Shown here piece by piece: positions 17,790 to 27,066 of a stretch of DNA of 64,000 nt (positions within the stretch are counted from its first letter, which is position 1; the number at the start of each line of letters is the position of its first letter). The position numbers and the translations under genes are program-made. Source of the DNA: Pseudoalteromonas rubra (lineage in GTDB: Bacteria; Pseudomonadota; Gammaproteobacteria; Enterobacterales; Alteromonadaceae); NCBI RefSeq assembly GCF_000238295.3, contig NZ_AHCD03000043.1, positions 1 through 64,000 on the forward strand. The letters run 5' to 3'. Under the pieces are notes generated by a model. The model had not been told where the DNA came from. It did not search any database and was given only the letters and a program-made list of their open reading frames with translations.

Positions 17790-19374
17790 TCCAGACTGAC
17801 GTACACTTCACACTGGATTATGAAGACCTCAGGTTGCTGAGCCCGGCAACACAGCAACAGACAATTGCGTCACTGATCCCACGCTTACAATCACAGCCGT
17901 TTGACCTGAGCAAGGACCTGATGATCCGGGCTGCGTATATAGATACGGGTGCCGATTCCGAGCATGCGTCTGTGTTACTGTTTAATATCCACCATATCGC
18001 TTCTGACGGATGGTCGTTGCAGCTGCTGGTGAAAGAGTTTGTACTGTTGTATCGGGCATACACGCAAAGTCAGGACAATCCGCTGACCCCGTTATCGATT
18101 CAGTACGCTGATTATGCTCACTGGCAACATAGCTACCTGAGCGGCCCGGTTCTGGAGCGCCAGTTAACCTACTGGAGTGAGCAATTATCTGATCTGCCTC
18201 CGGTACACAGCCTGCCGCTGGACCATCCGCGTCCGCAGGTCAAGCAGCATGTCGGGGAGCTGGTACAGGGTAAACTGGATAGTGATGTCGCAGCTGGGCT
18301 GGCCGAGCTGGCTCAATCGCAGGGACTAACCTCCTTTATGCTATTGCACAGCGCGCTTTCATTATTGCTGAGCAGACACAGTAACAGCAAAGACGTGGTG
18401 ATAGGCACACCGGTTGCGAATCGCACACAGACTGAACTTGAGTCTTTAATTGGCTTTTTTGTCAATACACTCGTGCTGAGAGTGAACACGGCTCAGCCCG
18501 ACATAACGCGTTACTTAGAGCATGTTAAAGCGGTGCACCTTGGCGCACAGTCGCATCAGGACGTGCCATTTGAACAGCTGGTTGAGCGATTAAATGTGCC
18601 CAGAAGTACAGCACATTCGCCACTATTTCAAATTATGCTCACCACGCAGACCGATTATGGCCTTGATGACCAGGCCACCGAGCAGGGGGAGCTGGACCTG
18701 AACGGGGCTGCACTGACCATGCGTGGCGCAGCACAGACGGTTGCCAAATTCGATATTGAAGTCAACATAAGTACGTCAGCGCAGGGGGTTGCGATTAACT
18801 GGGTGTATGACAAAGCCTTGTTTACGCACGCGCACATCAGTACGCTCAATCGCCATCTGATGCAGATATTGACTCAGCTATCACAGCTGCAATCCACGTC
18901 AGTGCCGTTAAGTAGCATCGCGTTGTTATCCGCACAGGAGCGAACGCATTTACTTGAGACACTCAATCCGACACCGGTTGATTATGACACTTCGCTGACG
19001 ATGGCGCAGTGGATTGAACGTCAGGTCGCTAAAACCCCGACGCAAACCGCGCTATGTTACGAAGGGCAGACACTGAGTTATCAGTCTCTCAATGATAAAG
19101 CGAACCAGCTGGCCAGGCACCTGCGTGCAGAGCATCAGGTTGCTCCAGGCACTCTGGTGGGCGTATGCATGACTCGTTCTCTGGAAATGGTGATCGGCAT
19201 ACTGGCCATACTGAAAGCCGGTGGTGCCTATGTGCCGCTTGACCCAACACTGCCAGAAACACGTCTAGACTATATGCTGGCACACGCAGGTATTACGACC
19301 ATCTTGACGCAAAGTGAACATCAGTCTAAGTGTCAGGCAAACAATGAAAATACGCCAGCACTGATCCTGATGGA
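16131..19374 (+). repeat. Direct tandem duplication 3 (2 x 1622 bp) inside NRPS gene
   Basis: Copy 1 is 16131-17752 and copy 2 is 17753-19374, identical wherever compared. The unit covers most of a C domain and the first part of the following A domain. There is no shared base at the junction. The length is 2 modulo 3, so the frame is broken, and removing one copy restores it. Confidence 0.97.
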
Positions 19375-21559
19375 TGGATACGCGCAGGACGCGACACGTT
19401 TTGAAGATTATGCAACCCAGGATCTGAGTCCGCAGGAAACCGGGCTGAGTGCTCAGGATATGGCCTATATGATTTATACCTCAGGGTCGACAGGAAAACC
19501 CAAGGGAGTGTTAGTCAGCCATCAGGCTTTGGTTAACCGGGTTGACTGGATGGATAAGCAGTATGGTTGCGATCATCACGATGTTATTTTGCAAAAAACG
19601 CCGTTTGGCTTTGATGTCTCCGTCTGGGAATTTATGTGGCCGTTATGTCGCGGTGCCCAGATGGTGCTGGCACGGCCTGAGGGACATAAAGATCCGCAGT
19701 ATTTGTGTCAGTTAATACGCCAAAACGGTGTGACTAAGTTGCACTTTGTTCCTTCCATGCTGGGCATCATGCTGGATTATGGCGCGCTGGCGCAGTGCAC
19801 CAGTATTCGTCAGGTATTTTGTAGTGGGGAGGCGTTACAGGTCAAACAAGTACAGGGCTTCAGAGCCAGTTTGCCTGATGCACAACTACACAACCTCTAT
19901 GGGCCAACCGAAGCGGCAATTGATGTCAGTTATTGGGATTGCTCGCAGCCAATCAGCACCACAGTGCCCATAGGTAAACCCATTCAGAACATCCAGCTGT
20001 TGATCCTTGATGACGACTTGCAGCTGGTGCCCTTTGGCAGTGCCGGAGAGTTGTTTATCGGCGGGGATGGTCTGGCCTGGGGATACCATAACCAGCCAGA
20101 GCTGACTGCTGAGCGGTTCATTAACAATCCATACCAGAGCGAAATGGGCGCGCGGGCCAGTACCCGCCTGTACCGAACCGGTGATTTAGTGCGTTATCTG
20201 GATAACGGCGATATTGAGTATCTCGGACGCAGCGATGATCAGATAAAAATCAATGGACTACGCATCGAGTTGGGAGAAATAGAAAGTGCCTTACTGGCGC
20301 AACCTGAAGTGGATTCAGCCCTGGTTACCACCATTGAGCTGGACCAGGCAACCCCGACTCTGGTGGCCTATTTTAAAAGCACGCTAACTGCCACTGAGCT
20401 GGATGAAGCACAGCTAACCGAGCAGTTACAAGAGCGACTGAGTCAGAGTTTACCGGCCTATATGGTGCCAACTCTGTTGTGCCATGTTTCACCCTGGCCA
20501 GTGACCGCAAATGGCAAAGTCGACCGCCGCGCTCTGCCAACGCCAGCACGTAAAAATGTGGCGGCACTCGCGCCACAAACGGACATGGAAAAGCAGCTGG
20601 CGACCTTGTGGCAGCAGGTTCTGCAGTGCCCGAAACAGACGATTTATAAAGAGAGTGATTTTTTTGCACTCGGAGGCAGCTCGCTGAAGTTGATCACGCT
20701 GGCGATGCTGATTGAAAAGTCTTTCGCCTGTGCAGTTTCACTGGAGCAGTTGTTTAAAACGACGCAGCTGGCAGCTCAGGCAGACTTGATTGCAGCGGGC
20801 GGCACCGAGCAGGCGACGCCACAGCTGAAGCCATTAAACAGCAGCACAGATGCAGCATTCATTGTGTTGTGTTTGCCGGGCGCGGCCGACCTGGCGCGCA
20901 GCTTTACGCCGCTAGCTCAAGCCCTGGAGGGAGAAGTGGCGGTCTATGGCTATGAACACTTGCCTGAACATGCTGCTGCTTCAAGCATTCAGGCCTATGC
21001 AAATGAATATTGCGCGCATATTCGCAACCATTTTATGCAGCCACTTAAAGCGGGTCGTTTGGTGCTAATAGGCCACTCTATGGGCGGACTATTAGCGGCT
21101 GAGATCAGCAAGCAGCTGGCATTGACCCCGCCTGTGCTGACCATATTGCTGGACAGCTATATAGCCTGTTCCCAAGTCAATGAGACAAACACGGAGCTGG
21201 CTCTACAGGCTCTGATTCAACAGCTGGCAATCCCTGCGGGTTTTGCCGAGCAGTTTGAGCGCCTGATGTTACGTCATACCAGTCTGGCTAAAGGCTATCA
21301 GCTGACGAGCGAAGTAGCACAGCGTTGCTTCCTGATTGGTGCCCGGGCAAACCCCAGCTGGACCGAAACCTATCAGATATTTTTGAGAGATAAATTACAG
21401 CTACCTCACAGCAGTGTGGCCGGCGATCACTATTCAATTTTGTGGCAGGAAAATATCGAAGAACTGACTGCCCAGATAAAACAGCAGATTGATCAGCGTA
21501 TTGGCAAACAACAGTTACAACAAGAGAGATTTGAAGATGACAGTGTTAGAGAAGTATAG
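17786..21559 (+). CDS. NRPS, second gene, C-terminal part: C(partial)-A(Ser)-T-thioesterase
   Basis: The frame opens inside the duplicated C domain, overlapping the previous frame as GTGA. It contains the rest of the C domain (HHIASDGW) and an A domain of about 19000-20545. Its specificity residues D-V-W-H-F-S-L-I-D match serine codes, supported by the NLYGPTEAAIDVSYWDC region. T follows at about 20660 (FFALGGSS). A type I thioesterase ends the protein: GHSMGG nucleophile elbow near 21075, Asp in LLDSY, His in AGDHYSIL near 21428. The thioesterase should release or cyclise the finished peptide, making this the terminal module. The stop overlaps the next gene by 23 bases. Confidence 0.93.
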   Translation: MIQTDVHFTLDYEDLRLLSPATQQQTIASLIPRLQSQPFDLSKDLMIRAAYIDTGADSEHASVLLFNIHHIASDGWSLQLLVKEFVLLYRAYTQSQDNPLTPLSIQYADYAHWQHSYLSGPVLERQLTYWSEQLSDLPPVHSLPLDHPRPQVKQHVGELVQGKLDSDVAAGLAELAQSQGLTSFMLLHSALSLLLSRHSNSKDVVIGTPVANRTQTELESLIGFFVNTLVLRVNTAQPDITRYLEHVKAVHLGAQSHQDVPFEQLVERLNVPRSTAHSPLFQIMLTTQTDYGLDDQATEQGELDLNGAALTMRGAAQTVAKFDIEVNISTSAQGVAINWVYDKALFTHAHISTLNRHLMQILTQLSQLQSTSVPLSSIALLSAQERTHLLETLNPTPVDYDTSLTMAQWIERQVAKTPTQTALCYEGQTLSYQSLNDKANQLARHLRAEHQVAPGTLVGVCMTRSLEMVIGILAILKAGGAYVPLDPTLPETRLDYMLAHAGITTILTQSEHQSKCQANNENTPALILMDGYAQDATRFEDYATQDLSPQETGLSAQDMAYMIYTSGSTGKPKGVLVSHQALVNRVDWMDKQYGCDHHDVILQKTPFGFDVSVWEFMWPLCRGAQMVLARPEGHKDPQYLCQLIRQNGVTKLHFVPSMLGIMLDYGALAQCTSIRQVFCSGEALQVKQVQGFRASLPDAQLHNLYGPTEAAIDVSYWDCSQPISTTVPIGKPIQNIQLLILDDDLQLVPFGSAGELFIGGDGLAWGYHNQPELTAERFINNPYQSEMGARASTRLYRTGDLVRYLDNGDIEYLGRSDDQIKINGLRIELGEIESALLAQPEVDSALVTTIELDQATPTLVAYFKSTLTATELDEAQLTEQLQERLSQSLPAYMVPTLLCHVSPWPVTANGKVDRRALPTPARKNVAALAPQTDMEKQLATLWQQVLQCPKQTIYKESDFFALGGSSLKLITLAMLIEKSFACAVSLEQLFKTTQLAAQADLIAAGGTEQATPQLKPLNSSTDAAFIVLCLPGAADLARSFTPLAQALEGEVAVYGYEHLPEHAAASSIQAYANEYCAHIRNHFMQPLKAGRLVLIGHSMGGLLAAEISKQLALTPPVLTILLDSYIACSQVNETNTELALQALIQQLAIPAGFAEQFERLMLRHTSLAKGYQLTSEVAQRCFLIGARANPSWTETYQIFLRDKLQLPHSSVAGDHYSILWQENIEELTAQIKQQIDQRIGKQQLQQERFEDDSVREV

Positions 21560-22508
21560 CGTGGAGGATTTACAGTCAGTTAAGGGCATGCCTCTGCTAC
21601 TGGAAGTCGCTTTAGAGGGACAAAGAGCCACTCATTGGGCTGCTGAGCATGCCGGGCAAATAGATGCTCTGCTCAATGACAATGGCGCAGTGATGTTACG
21701 TGGCCTCAACATTATGAGCAGTAAACAGTTTGGTCAGGTGCTGAGCACGTTATTTGACGCTGAATTGTTGAATTACTCTTATCGCTCAACACCACGCACT
21801 GAGCTAAAAGGCAATGTGTACACCGCGACGGAATATCACCCGGATGAAGTGATCCCGCAGCACAATGAGCACGCTTATTCAAACAAGTGGGCGATGCGAC
21901 TGGGACTATGTTGTTTGCTCCCCCCGCAGGCCGGAGGTGAAACCCCAATCGCTGACAGCCGGGAGGTATTTAAACGTATTCCGCAGGAGATCCGCGAAAA
22001 GTTTGCAGCGAAGAAAGTGAAGTATGTACGCAACTACGGTGATATTGATTTGCCCTGGAGCGAGGTATTTCAGACCACGGACAAGCGTGAAGTTGAGCAG
22101 TATTGTTTCAATAATCAGCTCGATTTTGAGTGGATTGGCGAGCACCGTTTGCGTACCTCGCAGGTCAACCCTGCCATTGCCAGACACCCTAAAACCGACG
22201 AACAGGTGTGGTTCAACCAGGCGCATTTATTCCATGTGTCCTCGCTGGGTGAGGAAACCTGTGCCCAGTTGCTCAGTGCCTGTGGGGAAGATGGTTTGCC
22301 GCGTAACGCATTCTATGGTGACGGTGAGCCGCTGGAACCTGAAGTGCTGGACATCATTCGTGCCGCTTATGATGACACAACGCTTTACACCCCCTGGCAA
22401 AAAGGCGATCTGATGCTGGTTGACAATATGCTGTTTACCCATGGTCGACGACCCTTTAGTGGTGACCGTAAGGTCCTGGTTGGCATGGCCAGAGAATATG
22501 GGTGGTAA
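21537..22508 (+). CDS. SyrP/TauD-like Fe(II)/2-oxoglutarate-dependent hydroxylase
   Basis: A 323-residue protein of the TauD/TfdA superfamily, closest in my reading to SyrP, which beta-hydroxylates carrier-bound aspartate in syringomycin synthesis. The facial triad is visible as H109-x-E111 (QHNEHAYS) and H302 (FTHGRRPFSG), with R311 likely binding 2-oxoglutarate. I chose the ATG at 21537 because it aligns with the usual N terminus and has a purine-rich AAGAGAG upstream. Earlier in-frame starts would lie deeper inside the thioesterase gene. The 23-base overlap implies translation coupled to the NRPS. With an Asp-like A domain in the same assembly line, a beta-hydroxy-Asp product is a reasonable inference, but other carrier-bound residues are possible. 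Confidence 0.85.
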   Translation: MTVLEKYSVEDLQSVKGMPLLLEVALEGQRATHWAAEHAGQIDALLNDNGAVMLRGLNIMSSKQFGQVLSTLFDAELLNYSYRSTPRTELKGNVYTATEYHPDEVIPQHNEHAYSNKWAMRLGLCCLLPPQAGGETPIADSREVFKRIPQEIREKFAAKKVKYVRNYGDIDLPWSEVFQTTDKREVEQYCFNNQLDFEWIGEHRLRTSQVNPAIARHPKTDEQVWFNQAHLFHVSSLGEETCAQLLSACGEDGLPRNAFYGDGEPLEPEVLDIIRAAYDDTTLYTPWQKGDLMLVDNMLFTHGRRPFSGDRKVLVGMAREYGW

Positions 22509-22606
22509 GTACTCACTATATGATTTTGTATTTCAAAAGCAGGCATTACCAAGATAACACATTAATTGAATTGGACAGCGGGTCCAGTCCGCAGTGGAGA
22601 ACATAG

Positions 22607-23866
22607 ATGGACATTACCATTGAAGAGCAAAAGAAATTTAACTGGCGGTACGTCAAAATTGCGCTAGCCGCAGTGGTGATTATTTCCGGTGCCTGGTGGC
22701 TGAAGAGCTACTTTGGACAGGCAACCGCCCTGGTTGATAGCACAGATGTGCGCACTGCCAAAGTACAAAACGGGCAGTTTCAGGTCAGCGTGAGAGGCAT
22801 GGGCGTATTGAAACCCAAAGAAGTCATTTGGGTGGCGTCTGAAGTGGCCGGGCGTGTAGAAAAGGTCTTTGTTAAAGCGGGAGCGGTGGTTGAAAAAGGG
22901 CAGCCCATAGTCAAACTCAATAACCCCAAGCTGTCGTTGGTTCTGGCCAATGCACAAGCCAAATTGGAAAAAACGATTGCTGAAAATACCGCTCAGTATG
23001 CTCAGTTTGAGTCTGACTTGCTGGATGCGGAAGCCGCGGTAAAGCGCGCAAAAATGACCCATCAGGGTAATGAGCTGGAACTTAACGCTCAGCGTAAACT
23101 GCGCGAGATGGGCAACAGCAGCGTGTCGCAAATTAAGTTTAAGCGCACTGAGTTTACCGTGCAAAGCAGCAAGCTGGACCATGAGTTACAAAAGCAACGT
23201 CTGGAAAAGCTGAAGCTCAATATTGAGGCACAAAAGCTGGCCCATAAAGCACAGCAGCAGACCCTGCAACAGGAGCTGGCCCGGGCACAAGAGCAACTCG
23301 ACAACCTGTATGTCCGTGCGGCAATGGATGGTGTATTGCAAAGCATGGATCTGGAGTTAGGTCAGGATGTAGCAGAAGGTGGCAGTGTGGGCAAAATTGC
23401 CAATCCACGTAGCCTGATCGCAGAAATAGACGTGCAGGAACTGCAAATTAAGGATGTGACACCGGGTTTAGGGGTCACCATAGATACCCGTAAATCACAG
23501 ATCCAGGGCGTTGTGTCTCGGGTCAGTCCTCAGGTTGAAAAGGGCCTGGTTGCGGTAGAAGTGGATTTGATCGATGCACTACCCAGTGAAGCCCGTCCGG
23601 AATTGTCAATTGAAGGGGTGATCAACATCACCGACAAGCCCAACACTTTGTTCGTTGCGAAACCTGCGTTTGCTGAGGAGTACCAAAGTGCCAAGATTTT
23701 CAGAGTCGATAGCAAAGGCAATATTGCACAGGCCGTACAGGTCAGGTTTGGGCAAAGTTCGGTGAATTTTATTGAGATTACAGAGGGGCTGAATAACGGC
23801 GATACCGTGATTATTTCCGCCACCGACAATTTTGCTAATAACGAAAAAATATTTTTACATAATTAG
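22607..23866 (+). CDS. HlyD/MacA-type periplasmic adaptor (membrane fusion protein)
   Basis: A 419-residue protein with one N-terminal membrane segment (about residues 18-35, IALAAVVIISGAWWL). Then come a biotinyl-lipoyl-like half (VSEVAGRVEKVFVKAGAVVEKGQPIVKL), a long coiled-coil hairpin rich in Gln/Glu/Ala/Lys (about residues 110-230), and the second lipoyl half with beta-barrel. This is the layout of adaptors that link an inner-membrane ABC exporter to a TolC-like outer-membrane channel. GGAG precedes the ATG. It lies 98 bases after the hydroxylase and 9 before the ATPase, so it probably belongs to the NRPS locus and exports the peptide. No outer-membrane channel gene is in the window. Confidence 0.88.
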   Translation: MDITIEEQKKFNWRYVKIALAAVVIISGAWWLKSYFGQATALVDSTDVRTAKVQNGQFQVSVRGMGVLKPKEVIWVASEVAGRVEKVFVKAGAVVEKGQPIVKLNNPKLSLVLANAQAKLEKTIAENTAQYAQFESDLLDAEAAVKRAKMTHQGNELELNAQRKLREMGNSSVSQIKFKRTEFTVQSSKLDHELQKQRLEKLKLNIEAQKLAHKAQQQTLQQELARAQEQLDNLYVRAAMDGVLQSMDLELGQDVAEGGSVGKIANPRSLIAEIDVQELQIKDVTPGLGVTIDTRKSQIQGVVSRVSPQVEKGLVAVEVDLIDALPSEARPELSIEGVINITDKPNTLFVAKPAFAEEYQSAKIFRVDSKGNIAQAVQVRFGQSSVNFIEITEGLNNGDTVIISATDNFANNEKIFLHN

Positions 23867-23875
23867 GACAGCACA

Positions 23876-24583
23876 ATGAGCAATATATTAGAACTTAAGA
23901 ATATCAGTAAGTATTTTCAGTTCGACGAGATGAAGACGATGGCCCTGTCAGACATCAGCTTTTCGGTGAAAGGAGGAGAATACGTCTCTATTAATGGGCC
24001 TTCGGGGTGCGGTAAGTCAACCCTGTTGTCCATTTTGGGCATGCTGGATACGCCTTCTGGTGGCCAGTACTTTTTATCGGGCAATGATGTATCAAATCTG
24101 AGCCGAGATCAGCGCGCCACGGTGCGCTGTAACCACATCGGTTTTGTATTTCAGTCCTTTAACCTGATCAGTGATCTGACAATAGAAGAAAACGTTATTT
24201 TACCGCTGACTTACCAGGATAAATACAGCGCCAAAGAGGCCAAAGAAAAAGCCTTGTCAGTGCTGGAGCAGGTTGACATGTTGCATCGGGTGAAGCACTT
24301 TCCGTCTGCCCTGTCCGGCGGTCAGCAACAGCGTATTGCGATAGCCAGAGCACTGGTCAACGACCCCAAATTGATCCTGGCGGATGAACCAACCGGTAAC
24401 CTGGATTCAAAAAATGCCGACATCGTATTGCAGCTGTTTGATGATCTGCACCAGCAAGGGCGGACCATCTGTATGGTGACGCACGATCCTCGTTCATCAG
24501 CCTGCGCCAGTCGCAGAATTGATATTTTTGATGGCAAGCTGGTCAGTGATAAACCGCTGCCTGAGCTGGCAAAAAGCGCCTGA
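23876..24583 (+). CDS. MacB-type ABC exporter ATPase (LolD/MacB family)
   Basis: A 235-residue ATPase with Walker A GPSGCGKST, Q-loop FQSFNL, signature LSGGQQQRIAIARAL, Walker B LILADEPTGNLDSKN and the switch His in MVTHD. LolD/MacB-type ATPases drive mechanotransmission exporters. Unlike MacB, the ATPase is a separate protein and the permease is the next gene, 11 bases downstream. Confidence 0.92.
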   Translation: MSNILELKNISKYFQFDEMKTMALSDISFSVKGGEYVSINGPSGCGKSTLLSILGMLDTPSGGQYFLSGNDVSNLSRDQRATVRCNHIGFVFQSFNLISDLTIEENVILPLTYQDKYSAKEAKEKALSVLEQVDMLHRVKHFPSALSGGQQQRIAIARALVNDPKLILADEPTGNLDSKNADIVLQLFDDLHQQGRTICMVTHDPRSSACASRRIDIFDGKLVSDKPLPELAKSA

Positions 24584-24594
24584 GGTAACGAGTT

Positions 24595-27003
24595 ATGGGT
24601 TTCTTAATTGATATTCGCTACGCCCTCAGGCTGTTAGCGAAAGCGCCGAAGTTCACCATGCTGGTGACTTTTATACTGACCGCAGGTTTGACGATCAGTT
24701 TGCTGACTTTCAACATGGTATACACCATTTCATTTAAGCCGTTACAAGGTAAAGATGCCAGCAGCATTGTTACGCCGCATCTGACCGGCAGTACCCGGGT
24801 GCTGACGTTTGAAGATGTCACGCAACTGGGTCAGTCGCAATTCAGCGCCGTGTATGATGAATATACTTTGCACTATCGTGAAGAAGTGCGCATGGAGAAC
24901 CAGGGCCAGGGCGTGAGCCTGCTGGGCGAGAAGGTGATGCCAAACTTTTTCTCCTTCACCCGCACTGAACCGCTGCTGGGCAGAGCCTTTAATAATAATG
25001 ATGGTGCGGCAGGACAGGCTCCGGTCGTTGCGCTGAGCTATCACGTGTGGCAAACCTTATTTGCAGGCCGCGAGTCTGTGCTGGGCGAGCATGTCCGACT
25101 TGGCGGCAAGAGCTACGAAGTGGTTGCGGTTATGCCTGAGGGTTACAAGTTCCCTGTGACTTCTGATCTGTGGTTGCCGCTGGATACCAAGCAATTCGCT
25201 CAGTTTGACTTAAAGGACAAGCAGGTGAGTGTGCTGGGTCGATTGCATGCCAGTGTCTCTGAGGCGCAGGCCAACTCCGAGCTGGCCAGCGCCCTGACCG
25301 CCGTGCGCGAAAGACGTTTATCACAAAGTGACAGAGTGCAGTTTATCGCACCGACTGTCACGCACATGAGTCTGCAACAGCAAAACATTGAAGGCATGGG
25401 GGCATTTATTTTTGTCGGGCTGCAAAGTTTCGCGCTGGCGATCCTGTTTATGGCCTGTATCAACACAGGTAACCTGCTGTTTTCCCGTTCTATTGAACGT
25501 CAAAAAGAAACCGCTATCCGGGGGGCCCTGGGTGCTAAAACCAAGCGTCTGGTACGTCAGCTAGTGTGTGAAGGTGGACTGATCACTTTGCTGGGTGGGG
25601 CGCTGGCCATTGTACTGACGGCTGTCCTATTGTCAGTGATCAATGGCACCCTGCAGGCGAGTCTGGGCAGTGGCATGCCGTTTTGGTGGAACTGGCATCT
25701 TGACTGGCAGACCTTAACAATGGCGGTATTATTTATTCTGTTTACCTTTTTCTTTGCCAGTGTTTTACCGGCAGTGAAAGCCGCCAAGATGGACATTAAT
25801 ACGGTTTTGCGTGACGGCACCCGTGGGTCGCTGGGCAGAGGCGCAGGTCGTTTATCTCGGATCATTGTGACCATTCAGGTCGCGATTATTGCGGTCTTAA
25901 TGTTGTCAGGCAGCCTGGGCAGTTCGGTTATCTTCAATATCACAGATATGGTGACGGCAGAAAAAACCGAGGGGCGTTATTCTGCTTATTTCAATCTGGT
26001 GGGGGCTGAGTTTGAAAGCCCGGAACAAAAGGTCAATTTTGTCGAAACTGCGGTGCAGGACCTGTCGAAATTAAGCAGTGTCTCAAAGGCTGACATGATG
26101 CAAAACATGGGACTGAAAAATGTCCGTATGGATGCTGAATCGCGCGTGCGCGTCGATGTAATGGGCACACTCGGTAAGCTGGCGTTTTTTGATCAAACCC
26201 TGGTTGCCGGACGCGGTATCGATGCCCGTGATAATAGTGAAAACCTGCGTGTTGTGCTCGTCAGCGAATCATTTGCCAAGCGCCACTTTAATGGCCAGTC
26301 GGCACTGGGCAAGCAACTGGATATTGAGTTGTCCGATAAATATGTCACCCATACTGTGGTGGGCATAGTCAGTGATCGCAGTGGTAATACTCAGGGCATG
26401 TATGCACCTTTGGCTGAATACGATGAACTGTATGTGTCTTATCTGCAATCGCCTTACGAGTGGGTGCAACTGATCTTTGAGCAGCAGGCTGGCATGCAGT
26501 CTGCACAGCAAGACTTTTACACCTGGCTTGGTCGCAGTGATTATCAGGCATACTTCTCGTTTATTGTTGACCTGGAGAAAAATGCCAACCTTTATGCTGA
26601 TATGCTGGGGATTATGTCCAACGGGGTGATTTACTCCGGTGTGTTCTCTTTGTTCCTGGCATTGATGGGCGTATATGGCGTGTCTGCGGCATCGGTGAGT
26701 ATGCGTAGCCACGAGATAGGCATTCGCCGTGCATTGGGTGCCAAAGATACGGCAATCACCATTTTATTCCTGAAACGTAATATGGGTCCCTTGCTGATTG
26801 GTCTGGGCGTCGGTCTGGTCGTGTATGTACTGAGCTGTATGGTATTTGCGTCTATGATAGGCTCTAAGATTGGTCTGAGCACCTATATCGCGATAGCCTT
26901 GATCACCAGCACTTTGCTGACCAGCATGTTGTTGTTGTCGGGTTATGTGCCAACGCGCCGTGCCGTTCAAGACGAGCCGGTTGCAGCACTCAGAGCTGAG
27001 TAA
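24595..27003 (+). CDS. Large FtsX/MacB-type ABC permease with two repeated halves
   Basis: An 802-residue permease. Each half has an N-terminal membrane helix, a large periplasmic MacB_PCD-like domain and an FtsX-like three-helix block. The first FtsX block is about residues 265-400 (IRGALGAKTKRLVRQLV in its cytosolic loop). The second is at the C terminus (IRRALGAKDTAITILFL). The duplicated layout resembles ADOP-type permeases. Its place directly after the adaptor and ATPase argues for a three-part exporter of the nonribosomal peptide. The substrate assignment rests on context only. Confidence 0.88.
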   Translation: MGFLIDIRYALRLLAKAPKFTMLVTFILTAGLTISLLTFNMVYTISFKPLQGKDASSIVTPHLTGSTRVLTFEDVTQLGQSQFSAVYDEYTLHYREEVRMENQGQGVSLLGEKVMPNFFSFTRTEPLLGRAFNNNDGAAGQAPVVALSYHVWQTLFAGRESVLGEHVRLGGKSYEVVAVMPEGYKFPVTSDLWLPLDTKQFAQFDLKDKQVSVLGRLHASVSEAQANSELASALTAVRERRLSQSDRVQFIAPTVTHMSLQQQNIEGMGAFIFVGLQSFALAILFMACINTGNLLFSRSIERQKETAIRGALGAKTKRLVRQLVCEGGLITLLGGALAIVLTAVLLSVINGTLQASLGSGMPFWWNWHLDWQTLTMAVLFILFTFFFASVLPAVKAAKMDINTVLRDGTRGSLGRGAGRLSRIIVTIQVAIIAVLMLSGSLGSSVIFNITDMVTAEKTEGRYSAYFNLVGAEFESPEQKVNFVETAVQDLSKLSSVSKADMMQNMGLKNVRMDAESRVRVDVMGTLGKLAFFDQTLVAGRGIDARDNSENLRVVLVSESFAKRHFNGQSALGKQLDIELSDKYVTHTVVGIVSDRSGNTQGMYAPLAEYDELYVSYLQSPYEWVQLIFEQQAGMQSAQQDFYTWLGRSDYQAYFSFIVDLEKNANLYADMLGIMSNGVIYSGVFSLFLALMGVYGVSAASVSMRSHEIGIRRALGAKDTAITILFLKRNMGPLLIGLGVGLVVYVLSCMVFASMIGSKIGLSTYIAIALITSTLLTSMLLLSGYVPTRRAVQDEPVAALRAE

Positions 27004-27013
27004 GTAACCGGGC

Positions 27014-27044
27014 GGGCCAGGCAGAGGAATGAGGTGTCTGGCCC
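27014..27044. terminator. Hairpin between convergent permease and sapF genes
   Basis: GGGCCAG (27014-27020) pairs with CTGGCCC (27038-27044) in the 63-base gap between two converging genes. A TAATATTTT tract lies about 8 bases further on. It could serve both strands; the loop of 17 bases is long. Confidence 0.45.
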
Positions 27045-27066
27045 ACCTGCATAATATTTTAACCAG

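Noticed and set aside
3490..19374. Duplications as insertion sequences or composite transposons
   Set aside because: The units consist only of NRPS domain sequence, with no transposase, terminal inverted repeats or target-site duplication.
22509..22606. Separate promoter or terminator between hydroxylase and adaptor
   Set aside because: A GGAC/GTCC repeat is present but too weak and without a T-run.
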